Below, one piece after another: positions 35,201 through 44,859 of a stretch of 64,000 bases of DNA. This DNA is from Ovis canadensis. Its lineage: Eukaryota > Chordata > Mammalia > Artiodactyla > Bovidae. Where the stretch lies: the NCBI RefSeq assembly GCF_042477335.2, contig NC_091263.1:70922501-70986500 (forward strand), in the 5' to 3' direction. The notes beneath the pieces were generated by a model that saw only the letters and a list, made by a program, of their open reading frames with translations, did no database searches and was not told where the DNA came from. The translations under genes and the position numbers were made by a program. Numbering within the stretch: position 1 is the first letter of the stretch; the number at the start of each line of letters is the position of its first letter.

Positions 35201-38200
35201 CCTACCACAGTCAGACTGTGCCAGAGTATATTCTGATCCATAGCCCTGACTTTCAGGTGACTGTCACCAGTTACCTAACCTTTTTGGATCTCAGCTTTCC
35301 AACCAGCAAGATGGAGCTTGATCAGTACCCTCTCTCTTGGAATACTGGGTTGTTTAAGGGCTTCCCTGATGGCTCAGAGGTTAAAGCGTCTGCCTGCAAT
35401 GTGGGAGACCTGGGTTCGATCCCTGGGTTGGGAAGTTTCCCTGGAGAAGGAAATGGCAACCCACTCCAGTATTCTTGCCTGGAGAATCCCAAGGACGGAG
35501 GAGCCTGGTGGGCCCCAGTTCATGGGGTCCCAAAGAGTTGGACATGACTGAGCGACTTCACTTTCACTTTCACTTAAGCATGCATGGGAAGATTAAGGAC
35601 CTGATCTCTACAACACTTACATTATAGAGTAATTGTCTCTAAGCATCATCACTTTTACAGCAAGCAGATGTAAATATTATGCCACTTTGCTTGGTAGCAC
35701 TGTGATGAGATGGAGGAATTTGTAGGAATGAACTAGTTTACCAGAAAGCCTCACAAATGCACGCTGCCAGATAAGAAAGTCTGTTTTAACTTTGTTTAAT
35801 CCAGCAGTTCCATAATCTGCTTGGTCTCTTAACTCCTGACAATAACCCAAGGAATACAACAGGAAACACAGCCATTCAAAGAAATGTGAATGAGATATGT
35901 AAATGAGATGTCCTAGTGTTCTCCATCGGGCTTCCCTTGTAGCTCAGTCGGTAAAGAACCTGCCTGCAGTGCAGGAGACCCAGGTTGGATCCCTAGGTTG
36001 GGAAGATCCCCTGGAGAAGGAAATGGCAGCCCACTCCAGAATCCTTGCCTGGAAAATCTCATGGACAGAGGAACCTGGTGGATTGCAGTCCATGGCGTCG
36101 CAAAGAGTCGGGCATGACTGAGCGACTAACACACAGTGTTCTGCATCAAGCTATTACCAGTGGCTGCCACTGGGTGGCGGCATTGTACTTAAATGTCATA
36201 CTGTCTGAGTTTTCAGATTTTCTTTTTAACAAAAACAGGCATTATCAGATTTAGAAAAAAAAAGTGTTTCTAATTGCTCAGGTCATGCAAGAAAGTTTTC
36301 ACTGGATGTAAAATGAGAAACTGTTTTATATATATATACACACACATATATTTTAAATGTTTTTTTCTCTTCAAAAAGTAAGTCATATTCAGTCAAAAAC
36401 ATAAATATCATCATGTATTTGTGAATTAATTCCTCCAAGTAATGAATTGCCCCCAAGACATTGGCGGTAGTTGGTAATTACACTATGGGAGTCGCAGTCA
36501 TGCTGTTCCTGGTTGCTCTCTGTCCCCTCGGTGCCGGCCTCCCTTTGATCGCTTGCAGACAGTGGTTCCTGTTTGCACATCAATCTGAAGACAGTTCAGC
36601 GTCCTGGATGTTTGTTGCCAGGAGTTGAGTGCTGGCTGCAGGTGTTTGTGTCCGGAGGCTGACCTGGAGGAGGGAAATGTACAGAGTGGGGGCTCCTGCC
36701 TGCCCTGAGGGGAAGAAGATGACAGGCTAGGAGAGGAGTCACTGGGGATAGGAGAGGCCCCAAGAACTAGACAGTGATGAGATGGAGGGCCACCCAGGCA
36801 AGACTGAAGAGAAGGCTGCAGCGCAGCGCAGGAACAGGCTCGACCCATCTCGGGCAGCCCCAACCAGGAGCTTGACACTGTGGTTGGGGCCCAGGGCCCC
36901 CAGCATACAACCCAGCTTGCCTTGTAAACTCTGGGCCTGATCAGGCTAGGGGCGCAGGCCTAAATGTCCTCACCTGCGTCAGGAGAGCAGTGAACAGGCG
37001 CAGATTGCAAACTGGTGGCCTGTGTGTGCAGATGTGTTTTATCTGGATCCCAACATGTCTTTATTATTATTCTTAATGGTGCATCTGTACTCAGCTGTGT
37101 CCGACTCTTTGTGGCCCCATGGACTGTAGCCTCCCATGCTGCTCTCTCTATGGGATTTTCCAGGGAGGAATACTGGAGTGGGTTGCCATGCCCTCCTCCA
37201 GGATCTTCCTGACCCAGGGATGGAACCCACGTCTCCTGCATCTCATGCACTGTCAGGTGGATTCTTTACCTGGCAGCCCCCATTATTCTTAATATAGTTA
37301 ATCAATTCAATTGTGCGACTAATAGTTTTTCACACCTGGACATCTGTGAAATCGGGGTGCATCTTAAAATCACTGGCAACCCACAGTTATAATTGATGTC
37401 ATTCTCACAAACCATGACATCTTTGGATGGAATGTGAATTGCCAACTTTTTTATAGTCAAGAAGTTTATGAAAAAACCTGAATTTCTAGCCTCTTGTGAG
37501 ACATTAGAAGACCTGTATCATGGGGCAGGCATTACTGCGGCAGCTTTCAGGGACTGCTGCGTGGCACCTGTCCCTTTAGATGGAAAAGAAGCCCTCCAGT
37601 TTGCTCCAGTGCCCCCTGCAAATCAGTGGAAAGCCTCTGAGTGAGAGGTCCACCTTCCCTGGGGTATAACTTCTTATCACCCAGAGCATACAAGTATATA
37701 ATCATTGATTTCTGTTCTGTGCAGGTGTGCCCGGGGAGGTGGTGCCTTCAGGAGAATCAGGTGAGTGTCTGTTAGGGGCAGGGGGTCATCAGTGCTGGTG
37801 TTGATGAAGTCTGGGCATCATCTTTCCCCCGAGACAGCCAGCTGTCAGATGCATGACTGCAAAAGATGGGACCCTATGTCCACTCTGGGCAGGGGCTCTG
37901 ACCTGGGCTCAGCAGGCTGGCAGGGCTGGCTGTGGTATGAGCGGGGCCAGGGGAGATGAGAAAAGGGGTCCAGGCAAGACCAAAGGGATTACTGATGACA
38001 GTCTATAGATAGATCCCCTGGGAACTGGAGAATCCGACAGGGGCATTTTCAGAGATCACCTGTGGCATCTGTTAAGGATTCAAGCTGGCCTGGGCACTAA
38101 TGTTGAGTTTCTAATTTCCAGGACTCCGAAGGAGAGGCTCTACCCTGACGAGTGGTAAATATGCAGGTAGAGGGGGGTGGCCTGGATTCCAAGGCCTGGG

Positions 38201-40939
38201 ATGGACTACAGACAGCTTGGGAGGTGGGAGTGGGAGTCAGTTCCAGCAGCAATGCCATCACCACCCAGGTTGTCATGTGACCCAGAAAGGGGGCCTCCGG
38301 GCTCAGGGGACATGGAGCAGAACAGACTCAGGCCTGTGGAGCAGGTGGGCATCAGTGGGGGTCCAAGGACAGTCGCCCCACCTTCCAGCTTTGCCCTGAC
38401 CACCCTGAAGTGAGCGCCCTCTGACCCAGGAGCTAGAACCCGGGAGAGCCCTTCTCAGTGAGGCCTCCTCAGAGCGGATCCCCCGAGTTGTTCCATTAAA
38501 CACTCATCTCTTGTTCCCAAGGAGAAGTGGAGGCCTCTCAGCTAAGAAGACTGAATATAAAGAAGGACGGTAAGGAAATTGAGGTTCTAGGGCTGCCGCC
38601 GCTGTCTAATTCCAATTTCTCTCGGGAGGAAGTCAGCTGGTGGCCTGGAACAAAAGTAATCACAGCCTACCTCTGCCACCCGCCTTGCAGTTCACAAACT
38701 CCTCAGCTTGGAATCAGCTTGAGAGTGGTCCAATGATGCCCATTTTGCAGATATGGAGACTAAGGCTCAGGGTCAGGAAGTGGTCTTACAGCTAGTGAGG
38801 GGCACGACTTGGGCTTGGACCCTGGTAGTATACTCTTTCTGTTGTACACAGAGTCACTAGGATGAGAACTGCCCTCCAGGCCTTACGGCCATGATGGGGA
38901 GCAAGGACTGGGTGGGCTAGACTCTAGGGAAGGGGTTATGAGAACCGGCGAGACCTTCTCAGCTATACTCCTGCAGCTGTGGGGGTCTCAAGGAGAAGGG
39001 TGACGGTAGGAAAGGAGACAGTGGTTTTATTTTATTTTTGGCCACGCTGGCCGCACAAGGGCTCTTATTTCCCCAAACAGGGATCAAACCCAAGCTCCCT
39101 GCAGAGGATGCTCAGAGTCTTAACCACTGGGCTGCCAGGAAAGACCCTGGAACAGCGAATAAAGCTCCCTTTGAGCAGAGATAAGAATACTTTTAATTAA
39201 TTAAAAAGAGAGAGAAAGAGGTAAACAGTAACCCCACCTCTGCCTTGACAGATGAGTTTTTCCATTTCATCCTCCTCTGCTTTGCCATTGGGGCCTTGCT
39301 GGTGTGTTATCACTATTACACAGGTGAGTGGGGGGTGCGGTGTGGGAATAGGGGGCAGGGGTCTAGATCTGCAGGCTGATCATTCTCTCCCTTGCTGCCC
39401 CTGCAGACTGGTTCATGTCCCTTGGGGTCGGCCTGCTCACCTTTGCCTCCCTGGAGACTGTTGGCATCTACTTCGGCCTGGGTAAGGCCCCACCGCAGGC
39501 AGAGTCTGGTGTGGGGGCAGTGGCTGCGCCAGCCACAGAGGCTCGCCAAGGGCCGGAAAGCCATGACCTAAATATTTTGTAAAGATTTCTTTATGCTCAT
39601 GTTTGCTTCCTGACCGCCCTCAAGGTCAATGAGAGGTCGTTGGCACAACCCCATGGAAAAAAATGGGCAGCTCCATGAAAATACAACAGAAACAGTTTAA
39701 AGTGGCAAACAAACAGAATTAGCCAGATCCTGAAAACAAAGCAGTTAATGGAGTGGGGTGCCGAATTCGCCTAGTTTCCTGGCATTGTTACTGCTGTTCA
39801 TGGTTGTTTTCAATAATAATAACTCAGGCCTATTATCTAAGCTTATCCTGCTGCCTGAAATTCCATCAGAGCTCTGTTTGTGTGGATGAGGCCTTTGTCC
39901 AAAGTGGGCAGGGGGAGGTCTGCCCCTGGGGTCCCTCGAAGCGGGCACAGGGCTCCATCACCTTTCTCTCTGTTTCTGGCAGTGTACCGAATACACAGCG
40001 TCCTGCACGGCTTCATCCCCTTCTTCCAGAAGTTTCGGCTGATAGGTAACGTTCACATTCTCCCTCCTTCTCCCTCCGTTCACTTTGTCTCTCCCCACCG
40101 GGGTCTTCTGTTGCAAATGAGACTTAGCATATAGGAAAGAGACAGAGCCTGGAGGTGAGGGCCTGGGTTCAAGGCCTGTTGTTGTTGTTCAGTCGCTCAG
40201 TCGTGTCTGACTCTTCACAACCCCATGGACTGCAGCACGCCAGGCTTCCCTGTCCCTCACCATCTCCCGGAGTTTGCCCAAGTTCTTGTCCATGTTCAAG
40301 TCCTACCTCCTCCAAGTTCCTTTTTCTGGGGAGCTTCTTTTAGCCTCAGTGTCCTCAGCTGGGAAAATGGGTGTCATAATACCTACAGCACAAAGATATT
40401 GTGAAAATCAAATGAGGAATGGATGCAAAAGTCCTTAGGTGTGAACCACTGTGGAAAAGTACAGGGGACTGGTATTCCTCATTTGCTCAGAGAACTTTGA
40501 GCGTCTCCAAACAGTGTCTTCTCTGTGATTTTATTTGCTTAATAGCAACTTGTGTTGGGAGTGGGTTTTAGTTCTATGCTTGACCAGTGAGGAAACTGAG
40601 GCTCAGAGAGGTAGAGTAGGCCAGAATCACACAGCTAGAGTGGCTGGACAGGACTAGAGGAGATCCGCTTTCTTGACCAGCAGCTCTGTGCCTACCATTG
40701 CATCGCAAAACGGACGGGCCAGGGGCTGTGAGTCTCTAGGTCGGAGACGTCCATCTCCTTTAATACATCTGATGCTAAAGGGGAAACGAGCTGTAATGGC
40801 TGTGGGTCAATACTGCTTTATGTCAACTGTTAGGGGCATTTGCGCCTCTGGGGTAACGGTGGGGAGGAGGCCTGGCTGCCTTCAGAATCCCGTGCCATCC
40901 TGTGGGCTTTGCCTTCCAGGCGTCAGGAAGACTGACTGA
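26202..40939 (+). CDS. TMEM40: TMEM40, transmembrane protein 40 (11 coding exons, 230 aa)
   Basis: Joined exons: 26202-26265, 27112-27249, 30701-30790, 34963-35016, 37725-37760, 38122-38154, 38522-38569, 39252-39323, 39407-39481, 39983-40045, 40920-40939. They total 693 nt, giving 230 codons and a TGA stop. Every junction is AG/GT and the frame is open throughout. Recognition rests on the N-terminus (METSAS), the poly-Ser tract at residues 47-67, the [17 protein letters not shown] stretch, and the two membrane segments (about 157-177 and 182-203). The protein ends in VRKTD. The human protein is about 233 aa, so the length fits. The layout suggests a small two-pass membrane protein with a long hydrophilic, Ser-rich N-terminal region, a short inter-helix turn and a basic C-terminal tail. 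Its molecular function is poorly known and no catalytic motif is visible. The start is the first ATG after the acceptor at 26193 and matches the family N-terminus. Identity is strong; topology is inference. Confidence 0.95.
26652..26832 (+). mobile_element. Bov-tA SINE with internal deletion
   Basis: Head gggcttccctggtgactc to ggagcctg; the 3' part of the body is missing before aggacacaactgagcaac. Confidence 0.88.
26797..26872 (+). repeat. 76-bp direct duplication, copy 1
   Basis: Matches 27594-27669 at 72 of 76 positions. Covers the deleted Bov-tA end and about 40 bp of its flank, upstream of the TMEM40 poly-Ser exon. Confidence 0.9.
27112..27249 (+). CDS. TMEM40: TMEM40 coding exon 2 (residues 22-67, poly-Ser)
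   Basis: The acceptor AG is at 27110-27111 and the donor GTAAAG at 27250. The exon encodes [18 protein letters not shown] and an acidic/basic stretch, then 21 consecutive serines (residues 47-67). These are written almost entirely as TCC, TCT and TCG codons, so the exon end is a coding microsatellite. The run length is likely to vary between individuals and species. The tract continues into the acidic ENSDED stretch of the next exon, giving many potential casein-kinase-2-type sites (inference). Confidence 0.93.
27594..27669 (+). repeat. 76-bp direct duplication, copy 2
   Basis: Second copy, 797 bp downstream and beyond the poly-Ser exon. It lacks the rest of the SINE, so it is a copied segment, not a separate insertion. 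Confidence 0.9.
27672..27795 (+). repeat. MIR SINE
   Basis: gggttcacaccctttcttt, tggtaaattgctcaaacc and cgtccatcagatggagacc. Confidence 0.6.
27812..28028 (-). mobile_element. Bov-tA SINE
   Basis: Reverse complete copy ending accactgagccaccaggg. Confidence 0.92.
28790..28905 (-). mobile_element. CHR SINE, short
   Basis: Reverse: cttgtgggatcttaagttcc to ccactggactgccagggaa. Confidence 0.87.
28905..28966 (-). repeat. L2 3' end fragment
   Basis: aatatttattgaacatcaacc and atgtgccaggctctgtg, the L2 terminus in reverse. Confidence 0.6.
29425..29560 (-). mobile_element. CHR SINE
   Basis: Reverse: agctgcaccaagtcttag to ggaccagcggggaggtccc. Confidence 0.87.
29693..29899 (-). mobile_element. Bov-tA SINE
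   Basis: Reverse copy, well preserved: gttgcacagtcatgcccgac to gagctacgagggaagcccc. Confidence 0.92.
30214..30315 (+). mobile_element. CHR SINE, short
   Basis: Head agggacttccctggtagtcc, B-box-like ccttcgatccctgg. Confidence 0.87.
30480..30605 (-). repeat. MIR SINE
   Basis: Reverse: gtgatttgttcaaagtcacac and gcagacttctttcccccag. Confidence 0.6.
30701..30790 (+). CDS. TMEM40: TMEM40 coding exon 3 (residues 68-97)
   Basis: The acceptor is ttccctgcag (to 30700) and the donor GTAGGC is at 30791. The exon encodes [19 protein letters not shown] and then a Gly/Arg/Pro-rich stretch. It moves from an acidic cluster to a basic one and looks disordered. It lies in phase 1-1, 90 nt long. Confidence 0.92.
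30994..34085 (-). mobile_element. BovB (RTE) retroposon, nearly full length, decayed
   Basis: About 3.1 kb on the minus strand inside the TMEM40 intron between residues 97 and 98. The endonuclease region is at 33454-33927 (GTWNVRS near its start), followed by a linker (32613-33215) and reverse transcriptase pieces (32222-32638, 31715-32056, 31304-31513). The RT active-site box YADD is encoded at 31749-31760, but the frame around it is shifted. The reading frame is split over several frames by stops and indels, so the element cannot make its protein. The 3' end carries the ttcag-type repeats that Bov-tA-class SINEs share with BovB. The right end at about 34085 may be 5'-truncated; no clear target-site duplication was found. 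Confidence 0.95.
34462..34685 (+). repeat. MIR SINE, nearly complete
   Basis: gacctggatttgaacc, tggccgtgtgacctacag, gagcctcagtttccttatctg and taataagtgctcaatac. Confidence 0.85.
34963..35016 (+). CDS. TMEM40: TMEM40 coding exon 4 (residues 98-115)
   Basis: The acceptor AG is at 34961-34962. The exon encodes [17 protein letters not shown] and ends with the first base of a Cys codon. The donor GTAATT at 35017 is weak: T at -1, and T at +5 where G is usual. No better donor keeps the frame, and the position agrees with the family exon structure. Skipping this 54-nt exon would keep the frame. Confidence 0.85.
35357..35575 (+). mobile_element. Bov-tA SINE
   Basis: Complete: agggcttccctgatggctc to gagcgacttcactttcac. 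Confidence 0.93.
35576..35927. other. TMEM40: Unassigned TMEM40 intron sequence
   Basis: Between two Bov-tA copies; no repeat or exon recognised. Confidence 0.35.
35928..36136 (+). mobile_element. Bov-tA SINE
   Basis: Complete: gggcttcccttgtagctcag to gactgagcgactaacac. Confidence 0.93.
36137..37084. other. TMEM40: Unassigned TMEM40 intron sequence
   Basis: A short TA/CA run near 36330-36350 and GC-rich sequence at 36500-36960. No exon or repeat is supportable. Confidence 0.35.
37085..37278 (-). mobile_element. Bov-tA SINE
   Basis: Reverse: gctgtgtccgactctttgtg to tggattctttacctggcag; head slightly rearranged. Confidence 0.88.
37725..37760 (+). CDS. TMEM40: TMEM40 coding exon 5 (residues 116-127)
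   Basis: The acceptor is gttctgtgcag and the donor GTGAGT (strong) is at 37761. This 36-nt microexon encodes [12 protein letters not shown] plus one base. The [10 protein letters not shown] motif is characteristic of TMEM40 and anchors the assignment. Confidence 0.93.
38122..38154 (+). CDS. TMEM40: TMEM40 coding exon 6 (residues 128-138)
   Basis: A 33-nt microexon between the acceptor tttccag (to 38121) and the donor GTAAAT at 38155. It encodes [11 protein letters not shown] plus one base. The RRRGS segment is a basophilic-kinase-like site (inference). Confidence 0.92.
38522..38569 (+). CDS. TMEM40: TMEM40 coding exon 7 (residues 139-154)
   Basis: The acceptor is ttcccaag (to 38521) and the donor GTAAGG is at 38570. 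The exon encodes [16 protein letters not shown], a basic juxtamembrane stretch directly before the first hydrophobic segment. The positive charges here favour a cytosolic location by the positive-inside rule. Confidence 0.93.
38725..38840 (-). repeat. MIR SINE
   Basis: Reverse: cattttgcagatatggagac, aaggctcagggtcagg, cagctagtgaggggcac. Confidence 0.7.
39026..39150 (-). mobile_element. CHR SINE
   Basis: Reverse copy ending 100 bp before the exon for membrane segment 1: tttatttttggccacgctgg to cactgggctgccaggaaag. Confidence 0.88.
39252..39323 (+). CDS. TMEM40: TMEM40 coding exon 8 (residues 155-178, membrane segment 1)
   Basis: The acceptor is ccttgacag and the donor GTGAGT is at 39324. The exon encodes [19 protein letters not shown] then YHYYT. 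A single exon carries the whole first hydrophobic helix (about residues 157-177). Confidence 0.94.
39407..39481 (+). CDS. TMEM40: TMEM40 coding exon 9 (residues 179-203, membrane segment 2)
   Basis: The intron before it is only 83 nt. The acceptor is cccctgcag and the donor GTAAGG is at 39482. The exon encodes [20 protein letters not shown] then IYFGL, the second hydrophobic helix. Only a few residues separate the two helices, suggesting a hairpin with both ends on the same side of the membrane. Confidence 0.94.
39983..40045 (+). CDS. TMEM40: TMEM40 coding exon 10 (residues 204-224)
   Basis: The acceptor is gtttctggcag and the donor GTAACG is at 40046. The exon encodes [21 protein letters not shown], an amphipathic aromatic/basic segment after the second helix that may lie on the membrane surface (inference). 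Confidence 0.93.
40180..40295 (-). mobile_element. BovB LINE 3' terminus
   Basis: gttgttcagtcgctcagtc to agtttgcccaagttcttg. Confidence 0.85.
40340..40450 (+). repeat. MIR SINE
   Basis: agcctcagtgtcctcagctg and gtgaaaatcaaatgagg. Confidence 0.65.
40545..40660 (-). repeat. MIR SINE
   Basis: Reverse: gtgaggaaactgaggctcag and ccagaatcacacagctag. Confidence 0.7.
40920..40939 (+). CDS. TMEM40: TMEM40 terminal coding exon (residues 225-230 and stop)
   Basis: The acceptor is gccttccag (to 40919). The exon encodes GVRKTD and then TGA at 40937-40939. The charged C-terminal tail matches the family ending. The exon continues as 3' UTR to the poly(A) site near 41080. Confidence 0.92.
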
Positions 40940-41080
40940 GGCCAGTGCCCGGTGGGCGGCCAGGCCAGGCCCCGGTGTGACCACCACCGCATCCTCTCCA
41001 CCCATGAGGACAGAGCGGCATCCTGGGAGACACGCGGGCGGGCCACGCTAGAGCAATAAAGAAAGCACTTTGCCTTCCAT
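40940..41080 (+). other. TMEM40: TMEM40 3' UTR
   Basis: About 140 nt of GC-rich sequence between the TGA and the expected cleavage site. The end is estimated as 15-25 nt after the AATAAA at 41055. Confidence 0.75.
41055..41060 (+). terminator. TMEM40: Poly(A) signal AATAAA of TMEM40
   Basis: A canonical hexamer 115 nt after the stop codon, with a GT-rich stretch (tggtgtgaacgttgg) about 20-35 nt downstream as expected for cleavage. A second AATAAA at 41474-41479 could serve as an alternative distal signal. Confidence 0.8.
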
Positions 41081-41081
41081 G

Positions 41082-42025
41082 TGGTGTGAACGTTGGCACC
41101 AGCCGGGCTGAGGTGTCCCTCGGGCAGTGTCGGCATGAAACCCAGATGCCAGGATGATGGCAGGAGCGGGGAGGGTGAGGGACTGTGCCCTTCGCGGGGG
41201 CCTGGATCAGCAGGGGGTCCTGGGACTTCACTCCTGTCTGGAGACAGTAGGAGCCCTTGGGCCCTGCAAGCTGTCATCTGTCTGGGCTTGTGATTTCTCT
41301 CAAGTCCCCAGGCCATCCTGGCCTGCTGCTCTGAGGCTGGGGAGCACCACGTCGGGCCCCGGGGGTGAGCCTGACACAGGTGAGATGTTGGGGGACTAAA
41401 GCCGCAGCATCTGGCGTCTTCCCTTGGCTCCTCCAGGGCCAGCCCTGCTACCCTTGGACCCCACCAAGATTCAAATAAACTCTCTCTTCCCTAGACTACA
41501 AAGAGTCAGCTAATTGTTCCTTTAGGTTTCTCGAGTGTGGGAATATATTCGAGGTCTTCTCTGACCCCATTGAGTCAGAGGGTTACCTTTTCCCATTGGA
41601 CAAACTATAAAAGGGAATAAATGCAAAAAGCCTGTCAATTTAGGTCCAAGATTTCAATTGTACAGGTTTGGAATAGGTGACAGGGTTTTGCAAATATTCT
41701 TGTGAAAAAAAGATTTAGAGCTGTGAGGTATTCTTAGTAAACACCAAAGAAGTGAGATAAGAGCACAAAAAATCCACAGTAAACTCGGATTTTGTTAATC
41801 AAGGTATAGAGTCTAGATTGAAGGAGGTGAGTTTGTTCTCTTGTGCACAGTCAGGCCACACCGATAGAATCTGTTTTATATTCACATGTCAAGGGTGACA
41901 GTGACAATCTAGAGAAAACACAGAAGAAGAAACCAGTGTGGATATAAAAAATAATTAGAGAACCGAGGACTCTTCAACATGCAGAAGAGAAAAATGGGGG
42001 CCTTCTCTGAGCTCGTAGACTTGAA
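41082..42025. other. Intergenic sequence downstream of TMEM40
   Basis: No gene recognised. Contains a second AATAAA at 41474 that could be a distal poly(A) signal. Confidence 0.4.
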
Positions 42026-42029
42026 GGAC

Positions 42030-42235
42030 ACTTTCTAAAGTGATTCCGCAGGTCCCTGCCCACTGTGTTGGTTGAATTTTCACAGCAGCCTCGATGTATG
42101 TGCATCCCCCTCATTCTGCAGATGGACAAACGGAGACTCAAGGACATGGAATAACTTGCCAGGTCCCCACAGCAAGTCCGAGGCAGAGTGTGAGTGGGCC
42201 AGGCCTGTGTTCTCCTAGGCCAGTCCCCACGGCAG
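42030..42235 (-). repeat. MIR SINE, diverged
   Basis: Reverse: cattctgcagatggacaaac and cttgccaggtccccacagc. Confidence 0.6.
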
Positions 42236-42379
42236 GCAGAGCATCCCTGAGGCAGCCACAGTTTCCCCCAGTATTTCTCAGCTTTGGGGTTTCTCAGAGT
42301 TACAGAAAATTTTTATCAAGTGGGAAAAGGAGGGCTACCAACTCCTTACTTTGCCCATTAAAGAAAAATAACAGAAAAC

Positions 42380-42675
42380 AGGGCTTCCCTGGCGGTTCAG
42401 TGGGAAAGAGTCTGCCTGCCAGTCAGTGCAGGAGATACAGTTCGATCCCCGATCCCGGAAGATCCCGTTTGCCTCGGAGCAGCTCAGCCCGTGTGCCACA
42501 GCCATCGAGCCTAGAGGCTGTGCTCCGCAATGAGAGAAGCCCCCTCAGTGAGAAGCCCACGCACCGCAGCTAGAGAGCAGCCCCTGCTCACAGGGACTAG
42601 AGGAAAGCCTGAGCAGCAACGAAGACACAGCACAGCCAATAAACAGACTAAATTATTAAAAAAAAAAAAAAACAC
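42380..42675 (+). mobile_element. CHR SINE, long type
   Basis: Head gggcttccctggcggttc, repeated body and a run of about 14 A. Confidence 0.92.
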
Positions 42676-43320
42676 AGAAAACTGTCAGCATTGTTTTATA
42701 ACAGAAAGGATAGTAGTCCCAAATCAAAACAGCAGGGACATTATCCTCAGAAACAAAATGGGCCTTTAAATGAAAAAAAAAAAATGAAGCTGTGAACATC
42801 TTACTGGGTATCCTTTGCCCTCCAATCACTGTGGTCTGGTGAAAACTTAATCTCTTGGAAACTGTGAGACTAGAGAATTCCTCAGAACTTGTACGTTTTC
42901 TTGTTTCTGGGATTTTCCAACTCAACTCCTACACCTCAAGGGATGAAAAGCCTCGCTGCCTCCCAGAGCACCTTGTACTGCAAGAATTTTCCTGCTCTGT
43001 TCTAAGAGGCCTCTGTCAGTGAAGCTTAAGGCCTTATTTCAGGAGGATAAAGTGACCCACGAGTAGGGAATGTTCCTGATAGTCACGGCTGTGTTCTCTC
43101 AACACTCAGCTCTCAGCTCAGCCCTGACAGCGTCACCTGGGGCCCAGCCCTCCAGCCATGTTCCTTCTTTCCAGGTTTGTTCAGGCTGTTCTGGGTCTCT
43201 TGCATTTCCACACAAGCTTTAGGATCAACTTGTCAGTTTCTCCCGAGAAGCCGGTGGGAACTCTGCTGGGATCGCTTTGCACCTGCAGATCAGTTTGAAG
43301 AGGATTATCTTCTTTTTTGT
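42676..43320. other. Unassigned intergenic sequence
   Basis: No recognised repeat or gene. Confidence 0.35.
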
Positions 43321-43344
43321 GGGGGTGGGGTGGGGTGGGGTGGG
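43321..43344. repeat. (GGGGT)n short tandem repeat
   Basis: About four GGGGT units just before a SINE. Confidence 0.85.
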
Positions 43345-43490
43345 CTTCTCAGGTGGCACTGGTGGTAAAGAACCTCCCTGCCAATGCAGGAGACCTGTAT
43401 TCTTGCCGAAAGAGTCTCATGGACAGGGGAACCTGGAGGGTTACAGTGCATGGTGTCACAGAGTCAGACACGACTGAAGTGGCTTAGCAC
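43343..43490 (+). mobile_element. Bov-tA SINE with internal deletion
   Basis: Head gggcttctcaggtggcac is joined directly to the BovA body (ctgtattcttgccg), so the B-box and linker are lost. Confidence 0.85.
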
Positions 43491-43784
43491 CCTTGCTTCT
43501 TTTTAGTAATGTATTACTTAAAAAAAAAAAAAAATTTGTTAGGAAAAAAAAATCTCCCTGAATCCCAGAACTAAAATGAACCACAGATGGTATTTTGGTG
43601 TGTTTCCTGTGAGTCTTTTTAGTGCATGAGTTCATTTATTTTGATTTCAGGCCTTTTTTTCTCTCATACATAACAAGCATTTTTCCGTTACTACATGCTC
43701 TCCATAAGCATCATTTCCAGCCGCTGGGCATTTCATACTTTACAGAATAATCTCTCTATATTTAGATGATAGTATCAGCTGCTA

Positions 43785-43950
43785 GCATTTGCTCAGTACT
43801 TGTTATGTTTCATTTAATCCTTACCATCCTGACGTCATTTCATCCTCGTCATAATTCTGACAGGTAGCACCTGTCCACCATCCCCGTTGTACAGATGGGA
43901 AAACTAAGACACAGAAAGTTGGCTTCTGAGGTTTAGATTTCAGTCCCTCG
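43785..43950 (-). repeat. MIR SINE
   Basis: Reverse: agcatttgctcagtacttg, tttaatccttaccatcc and gatgggaaaactaagac. Confidence 0.7.
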
Positions 43951-44074
43951 TGTATAACTCACTGTCCTCAAAAGGGAGCCTGGAGTGCGCCGACAAGATA
44001 TTTATCAAATAGACAAACAGAACGCAAGGTTTCACCACAGAAATGTGAACCTGCTGACCGGCAGGCACGGTGGT

Positions 44075-44170
44075 TTAGCCTTCCTGACCTCAGTTTCCTC
44101 ATCTGTGCAATGGGGATCACAGTAGCAGCCTCATCACAGTGTGTGGCGAGGGTTAAGTGAGATTACCACG
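44075..44170 (+). repeat. MIR SINE
   Basis: cctcagtttcctcatctgtg then gggttaagtgagatt. Confidence 0.75.
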
Positions 44171-44262
44171 TTTCGAGTAAGGGCACTTGATTCAGGGAGG
44201 AGGGCACATCAGAGCCCTCAGGGGCAGGTGGAGTCAGCCTCGGGGAGAAAAACGGGGCGTGT

Positions 44263-44412
44263 AGGGACATCCCTGGTAGTTGAGTGGCTTAGACTTCAGG
44301 CTCCCAGGGGAGGGGCCCCACAAACCTTGACTAAGAGTTCACGCGCTGCAACTAAAAGATCCTATGTGACGCAACTAAGACTCCGCACAGCCAAATAAAT
44401 ACTTAATAAAAA
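44263..44412 (+). mobile_element. CHR SINE
   Basis: Head agggacatccctggtagttg; tail cacagccaaataaatac; part of the middle is missing. Confidence 0.85.
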
Positions 44413-44859
44413 TGAAAGAAAACGGGGACCATGGGAGAGAGCGGCCAAGGGAGCTGACCGAGGCGGGCAGCGACTGTCCAGTTTTGCCAGGAACACCCGC
44501 TGAGTGGGACCAGCCAGAGCCGGCCAGGAAAACAGAACCGCAGCCGGTGTTTAACAGAGAGATCTATTCTAGGGGATTGTTAAACAGATACAGGAGACTG
44601 GAAGGGCACAGAGGAACCACGGAGGTCTCACAGAGCCTAACTGAGGAGGCAGCCCTCACCACCCATGCAGGGCTGGGGGAGCACAGGGAAGAGGCTGGAA
44701 CCACAAAGCTCGAGGGAGAGTCCTGTGGAGCCAGACCTAGAGCTGCCCGCAGTGGGGGATTGTCCAGTGAGACTGATTCTGGGAGTGATGTTAGACCTCT
44801 CATTTCTCAACAGAAGCAGGAAACCCAGATTTTGTCTAACGCTGGCAACTAATTTTTTA
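44413..44859. other. Unassigned sequence, possibly old LTR-like
   Basis: Contains aggaaaacagaaccgcagc, similar in style to old LTR sequence. The 146-codon open frame at 44412-44852 has no recognisable domain and is not called as a gene. Confidence 0.3.

Noticed and set aside
44412..44852. A 146-codon + strand frame after a CHR SINE
   Set aside because: Starts in the SINE tail, has no known domain, and lies next to an old L1; treated as chance.
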